A stretch of DNA of 64,000 nucleotides, taken from NCBI GenBank assembly GCA_030427735.1, contig JAUIBP010000006.1, forward strand, positions 124,001 through 188,000, in the 5' to 3' direction. Source of the stretch: Bacteroidia bacterium (GTDB lineage Bacteria > Bacteroidota > Bacteroidia > Flavobacteriales > Flavobacteriaceae). Each line of letters opens with the position of its first letter. Within the stretch, counting starts at the first letter, position 1. Both the position numbers and the translations under genes were made by a program. Positions 63,689-64,000 of the stretch are shown here, one piece after another. Below the pieces are notes generated by a model. It made no database searches, had not been told where the DNA came from, and saw only the letters and a list, made by a program, of their open reading frames with translations.

Positions 63689-64000
63689 AAATCAAATAAA
63701 ATTAATTGCAAAGTTAAAGCAAAAAAAGTATAGACAAGACACTAAATTGTTTGTTGTAGAAGGCGAAAAAGGGATAGACGAACTTTTGCAGTCTTCGTTT
63801 AAACTCCATAAGTTGTTTACAACAGCAGCATTCGATTTGCCTTTAGAACACCAGGTTGTTGTTTCTGAAGCCGATTTAAAACGCATTAGTTTTTTAACGA
63901 CACCCAATAAAGCTCTAGCGGTTTTTGAAATGCCAGAAGTACAGCCCATACAAACTACTAAACTTTGTGTTGCTTTAGACAATGTTAGAGATCCTGGGAA
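63678..64000 (+). CDS. SpoU/TrmH-family RNA methyltransferase (N-terminal part)
   Basis: The frame starts at the ATG 63678 (MLSKNQIKLIAKLKQKKYRQ) and runs off the window after about 107 residues. The N-terminal SpoU substrate-binding domain is visible (FVVEGEKGIDELLQSSFKLH; VVVSEADLKRISFLTTPNKA), and the SPOUT domain begins with LCVALDNVRDPGN, the family's first motif. It 2'-O-methylates rRNA or tRNA ribose. Its 5' end lies 105 bases from the divergent tamL gene. The missing C-terminus holds the SAM knot. Confidence 0.88.
   Translation, partial: MLSKNQIKLIAKLKQKKYRQDTKLFVVEGEKGIDELLQSSFKLHKLFTTAAFDLPLEHQVVVSEADLKRISFLTTPNKALAVFEMPEVQPIQTTKLCVALDNVRDPG

Noticed and set aside
63692-63982. Minus-strand reading frame at the right edge
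   Set aside because: It is antisense to the SpoU/TrmH methyltransferase, whose motifs are clear.

Overview
The window is AT-rich chromosomal DNA of a member of the Flavobacteriaceae (Bacteroidetes), most likely marine. The evidence is a short Bacteroidetes-type primary sigma factor (287 aa), a protein with a type IX secretion C-terminal sorting domain, a TamL-type lipoprotein barrel, promoters of the TTG-N17/19-TAnnTTTG type and an AccD without zinc-ribbon cysteines. The genus cannot be fixed from the sequence alone.

Layout. (1) 1-8.7 kb: the right end of an integrated element, all genes on the minus strand. It has a tape-measure-like protein cut by the window edge, a secreted protein, a small DUF5681/terminase-small-subunit-like protein, a HEPN-like cargo protein, a Rep-like replication protein, an excisionase-like HTH protein, an RteC-like protein and a tyrosine integrase. 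The element ends at 8674-8696 in a duplicated tRNA 3' end (attR), followed by what looks like the tRNA's own terminator. (2) 8.8-15.4 kb: a rhodanese-thioredoxin lipoprotein; a tight minus-strand four-gene operon (T9SS cargo, 85-aa export-signal peptide, HprK-like kinase with a PqqD-like N-terminus, NTP_transf_5 nucleotidyltransferase); and an MtfA-like protein that has lost the first His of its zinc motif. (3) 15.8-52.5 kb: a very large plus-strand exopolysaccharide/capsule locus. It starts with a wHTH regulator and an UpxY/NusG-like antiterminator. Nucleotide-sugar genes follow (UDP-HexNAc dehydrogenase, Gmd, Fcl, Ugd, UDP-GlcA 4-epimerase and later a UDP-xylose synthase). Then come a PglK/MsbA-type ABC flippase, four sulfotransferases, two pyruvyltransferase-family proteins, about ten glycosyltransferases (one broken by a nonsense codon), three acyltransferases and a Wzy-like polymerase. 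The locus ends with a WecA-like initiating transferase, Wza and Wzc. (4) 52.9-64 kb: conserved housekeeping genes, mostly minus strand: an outer membrane protein, rpe, rpoD, a small nuclease-fold-like protein, pnp, rpsO, accD, fbaA, tamL, and the start of a divergent SpoU/TrmH RNA methyltransferase.

How the genes fit together. The exopolysaccharide locus can supply a HexNAc-uronate, L-fucose, glucuronate, galacturonate and xylose. It can assemble a repeat on undecaprenyl phosphate (WecA-like plus glycosyltransferases), decorate it with sulfate, pyruvate and acyl groups, flip it (probably through the ABC protein, since no Wzx is present), polymerise it (Wzy-like) and export it (Wza/Wzc). The expected product is a strongly acidic, probably sulfated, fucose- and uronate-containing polysaccharide.

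The best candidate for an undescribed system is the 9.5-14.2 kb operon. A kinase with a possible peptide-recognition domain and a nucleotidyltransferase sit directly behind a small exported Ser/Thr/Asp-rich peptide and a T9SS surface protein.
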